A stretch of DNA of 64,000 bases from Diadophis punctatus similis (Eukaryota > Chordata > Lepidosauria > Squamata > Dipsadidae). Shown here one piece after another: positions 61,140-64,000 of this stretch (position 1 is the first letter of the stretch; each line of letters begins with the position of its first letter). Below the pieces are notes generated by a model, which saw only the letters and a list, made by a program, of their open reading frames with translations, made no database searches and was not told the origin of the DNA. A program made the translations under genes and the position numbers. Where the stretch lies: positions 253,366,739-253,430,738 of the forward strand of contig JALIGW010000002.1 of assembly GCA_023053685.1 (NCBI GenBank), in the 5' to 3' direction.

Positions 61140-61910
61140 GCGACGGCACATTTGCACTATTCTTTTTACATGCACACACACACACGGGTTTATACCTAAA
61201 GGGGCAAAGGAGCTGCTTTTTCAGATTTAGCTCCACAGATGTTTTCACTTAAGATCCATGCAGCCAAATGCAATTCATTGCACGGTACTTTGACTTTGTC
61301 AAGTTCAATCCATCTAGCATTTCTGATTTTCATTGCATTGCACACCTGGGATTTATTAAAACCCGGTCGCACTGAATGCCTCTTGTGTCCTTTGATAAAA
61401 GCTTACTAAACCGAACGTCAAACTAGAAGAGAGCTCCCCGCAGGTCCCTTTAGAAATTCTCAAAATTAAAGCGTAGACGTTGTCATGCCGTTTTATATAC
61501 AGGAAAGGCACTCAGCACAGAAAACTGGGAATTGCTTCAAGTACTTAAAGTCATTTAGGGAGACGCAGATTTGCAAACTGCCAGTAAACATGGCTTAATC
61601 CCAATAAATTTAAGAGGCTGATTCCACTGCTTTCTCATGAACTGTGCTTTTAGTTGTTTAATCAAATGTCATCCCAAGTTGGGTCCCAAGAAGCGAAAGA
61701 GGCAGAAATGTTTACAGTAACATTCTTCTACAAACAGCTGGACAAAAGCGAGTGGAAAACATTATTCCTGGGTTACTTTTGCAGGAGCGCTAAAACCAGA
61801 ATTCCTTGGTAGATGGCTTATTGTTCGGAAGCCACTATGCTTGGTTCACAATGCCAGGTCAATTACACTCCTTCTAAGCGGGTAGGTCAAAAAGCCTTGC
61901 TTCTGAAATA
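61140..61910. other. PBX2 intron 2, unique sequence
   Basis: About 0.8 kb free of recognised repeats in a repeat-dense intron. PBX2 exons 1-2 are not here on either strand. Confidence 0.4.
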
Positions 61911-61914
61911 ATTA

Positions 61915-62526
61915 CAGGTCGTCCTCAACTTACGACTAATGTCCATTGGAAGTTACGATGACCCTGAAAAAAATGGACTTGCAAGTGTCCCGTGTCACAA
62001 CATCACAACTGTAACATTTATTTATTTATTTGTGAGATTTATATACCGCCTCACAGTGCAAGCACTCTCTAAGCGGTTTACACCAGTAAGCAATGTATAT
62101 TTACATTGCCCCCAATAATCTGGGTCCTCATTTTACCTACCTCGGAAGGATGGAAGGCTGAGTCAACCCTGAGCCGGTGAGATTTGAACAGCTGACCTGC
62201 GGATCAGTGTCAGCTAAAGTGGCCTGCAGTACCTGCCTCTAACCGCTGCGCCACCCCGGCTCTTCAAAATCTGAGCATTTAGCAACCAGCGTGAAATTAC
62301 GATGGTTTGCAGGGTCCCATGAACACCGTATGCAACTTCTTCCGACAAGCCAAGTCAGTGAGGGAAGCCGGATTCACTTAACAACCGACTGGTTCACTTA
62401 GCCACCGCAGCGATTCGCTTAACAACTGGGGCAAAAAGACCCTAAAATTGGACGTGACTCACTTAACAACCTTGCTTAACGATAGAAATTCCGGTTCCAA
62501 TTGTGCTCGTAGGTTGAGGGCTAGTG
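61915..62526 (+). mobile_element. TA MITE split by a SINE
   Basis: CAGGTCGTCCTCAACTTACG to GTAGGTTGAGGGCTAGTG; SINE at 62017-62263. Confidence 0.8.
62017..62263 (-). mobile_element. tRNA-derived SINE
   Basis: ATTTATTTATTT at the left, GTGAGATTTGAACAGC and CCGCTGCGCCACCCCGGCTC at the right: inverse of the SINE at 5.6 kb. Confidence 0.9.
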
Positions 62527-63180
62527 GTGAGGAATTTTTTCACCTTGGGAAATGCCTGCTTAATTAATCTGCTCCATTTTCCAATTATATATAAGGCCTT
62601 GTGAGAAAAAAAAGAGCGTGCCGCACCATTCCCATTTGCAGATCTGGTGCAAGAGATGTTGTAAACCGTTTTATGCAAATGAAAGCACACCTCTGCATCA
62701 CAATCCTTATTTGGGGGCAAGAACGCCGAGTACAAAAAGAATAGATATTTCTGATCACAGGATGTCACGTTTCTTACTTTGAGTGGTTTTAAAATTAGGC
62801 TTATTTTAGCCTTTAGAAATCGTTTTGCAAAAACATCTAGTCTACCAACAGAAGGGGCATTTGAAATAAAACAAGATGTGAAGGGTTGAGCAGGCAAATG
62901 AATTTTGATTTCAGGCAGCAAAACAGTTACTACTGGCCTGTTTCACAACTTAAAATTATGGACGCAGTATTCCTGCCAGGGAAATGAGTGATTTAAGAAT
63001 GTTATTATAATAGATATGCATTACACAGGCATGCTATGACTTTCCAGTTTCCGTCTCCAATTCAAGGGATCAGATAATAAGCGATAATGATAAATTTCTC
63101 CCCGTGTGCCTGCATTCTGGTCTAGATCAAAATGAATATTCTTGGGGTGGGCGGCTGGTCTCAATTTTATGCAGTGTTTT
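62527..63180. other. PBX2 intron 2, unique sequence with a 152-codon open frame
   Basis: The minus frame 62921-62463 has no recognisable domain and runs into a MITE at its end. I treat it as non-coding. Confidence 0.4.
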
Positions 63181-63215
63181 AGGAGCTTTATTCAAGAAAG
63201 AAAATAGGGAAGAAA

Positions 63216-63397
<182 letters not shown>

Positions 63398-63425
63398 GTA
63401 TTTAAATTATTTAATAAATTGAGTA

Positions 63426-63893
63426 CCATATTTTTCGGAGTATAAGACGCACCTTAGTTTTTGGGGAGGAAAATAGGGGGGGAAATCTGCCTACCAGGTA
63501 TTCATCTGGCTAGCGTCCTTAGTCTGGTCAGCTTCAGCACATTATTTTATCTCCTGGTTAAGACTTAAAAAAACCTTCTTCTGAGAGAATAACAATGAAA
63601 GAGCCTGCAAGCCAGTAAGAGCTGGGAAGATCGTTAGCACCTGGTTAGGGCTGGAAAAAACCTTATTCGGAGCAAGCAGAGCAATGATAAAAAACCCTGC
63701 AAAGACTTAGGGCTGGAAAAACATTCTTTGGAGAGAGTAACAATGAAAGAGCCTGCAAGGTAAGAGCCGGGAAGATCTGTTAGCACCTAGTTAGGGCTGG
63801 AAAAAAAAGCTACATTCGAAGTATAAGACGCAGCCAAATTTTCAGCCACTTTTAGGGAGGAAAAAGGTGCGTCTTATACTCAGAAAAATACGG
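63426..63893. mobile_element. TA-flanked TIR MITE (CCGTATTTTTCGG family)
   Basis: CCATATTTTTCGGAGTATAA...CAGAAAAATACGG between TA; nearly the same interior as 7995-8452. Confidence 0.88.
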
Positions 63894-64000
63894 TATTTGA
63901 ATAAATAAAACAAATGTTGTGCACTATGAAGGGGCCAGCTGGGTCCTTCCATAAAGGTCCTAAAGACTGTAACAATGGTGCTTTTCAAAAGGAAAAAATG

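Noticed and set aside
62463..62921. 152-codon minus-strand frame
   Set aside because: No domain, AT-rich codon use, and it ends inside a MITE.

Overview
This window looks like squamate nuclear DNA, most likely a snake, from the region orthologous to mammalian MHC class III. The clade call rests on the repeats: CR1/L3 LINEs ending in (ATTCT)n, L2 LINEs, tRNA-derived SINEs, Penelope-like elements and many hAT MITEs including SPIN. Two conserved host genes are present and both run off the window. No bacterial, plasmid or CRISPR feature is seen.

Left part (1-13 kb): the 3' five coding exons of RNF5 on the + strand, encoding the end of the RING finger through the C-terminal membrane anchor. One exon is only 19 nt (1304-1322). 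Exons encoding the N-terminus lie left of the window. Middle (13-37 kb): no host gene is visible. It is packed with nested transposons, including a 4.9-kb TA-flanked element (23193-28074) that carries two inverted copies of a host-gene-like fragment resembling the 5' part of TMEM271, several further palindromes, and an L2 LINE inserted in it. Right part (37-56 kb): PBX2 on the - strand, exons 3-9 (327 codons plus stop in the window), with the complete TALE homeodomain. PBX2 exons 1-2 must lie right of the window. From 55.5 kb to the end is PBX2 intron 2, filled with repeats.

The order RNF5(+) then PBX2(-) matches the human arrangement, except that AGER, which separates them in mammals, was not found here.

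Repeat layout. (i) A TA-flanked MITE with ends like CAGGTAGTCCTCGACTTAC, about 25 copies, is the main landing pad for other elements. (ii) Several hAT families have 8-bp target duplications with a central TA (Buster-type), two of them SPIN. (iii) A TA-flanked family starts CCGTATTTTTCGGAGTATAA. (iv) Penelope-like elements carry sequences that fit the hammerhead ribozyme core. (v) L1 3' ends have long target duplications, and there are L2 and CR1/L3 fragments and tRNA SINEs. Most long open frames outside the two genes are repeats or microsatellites.
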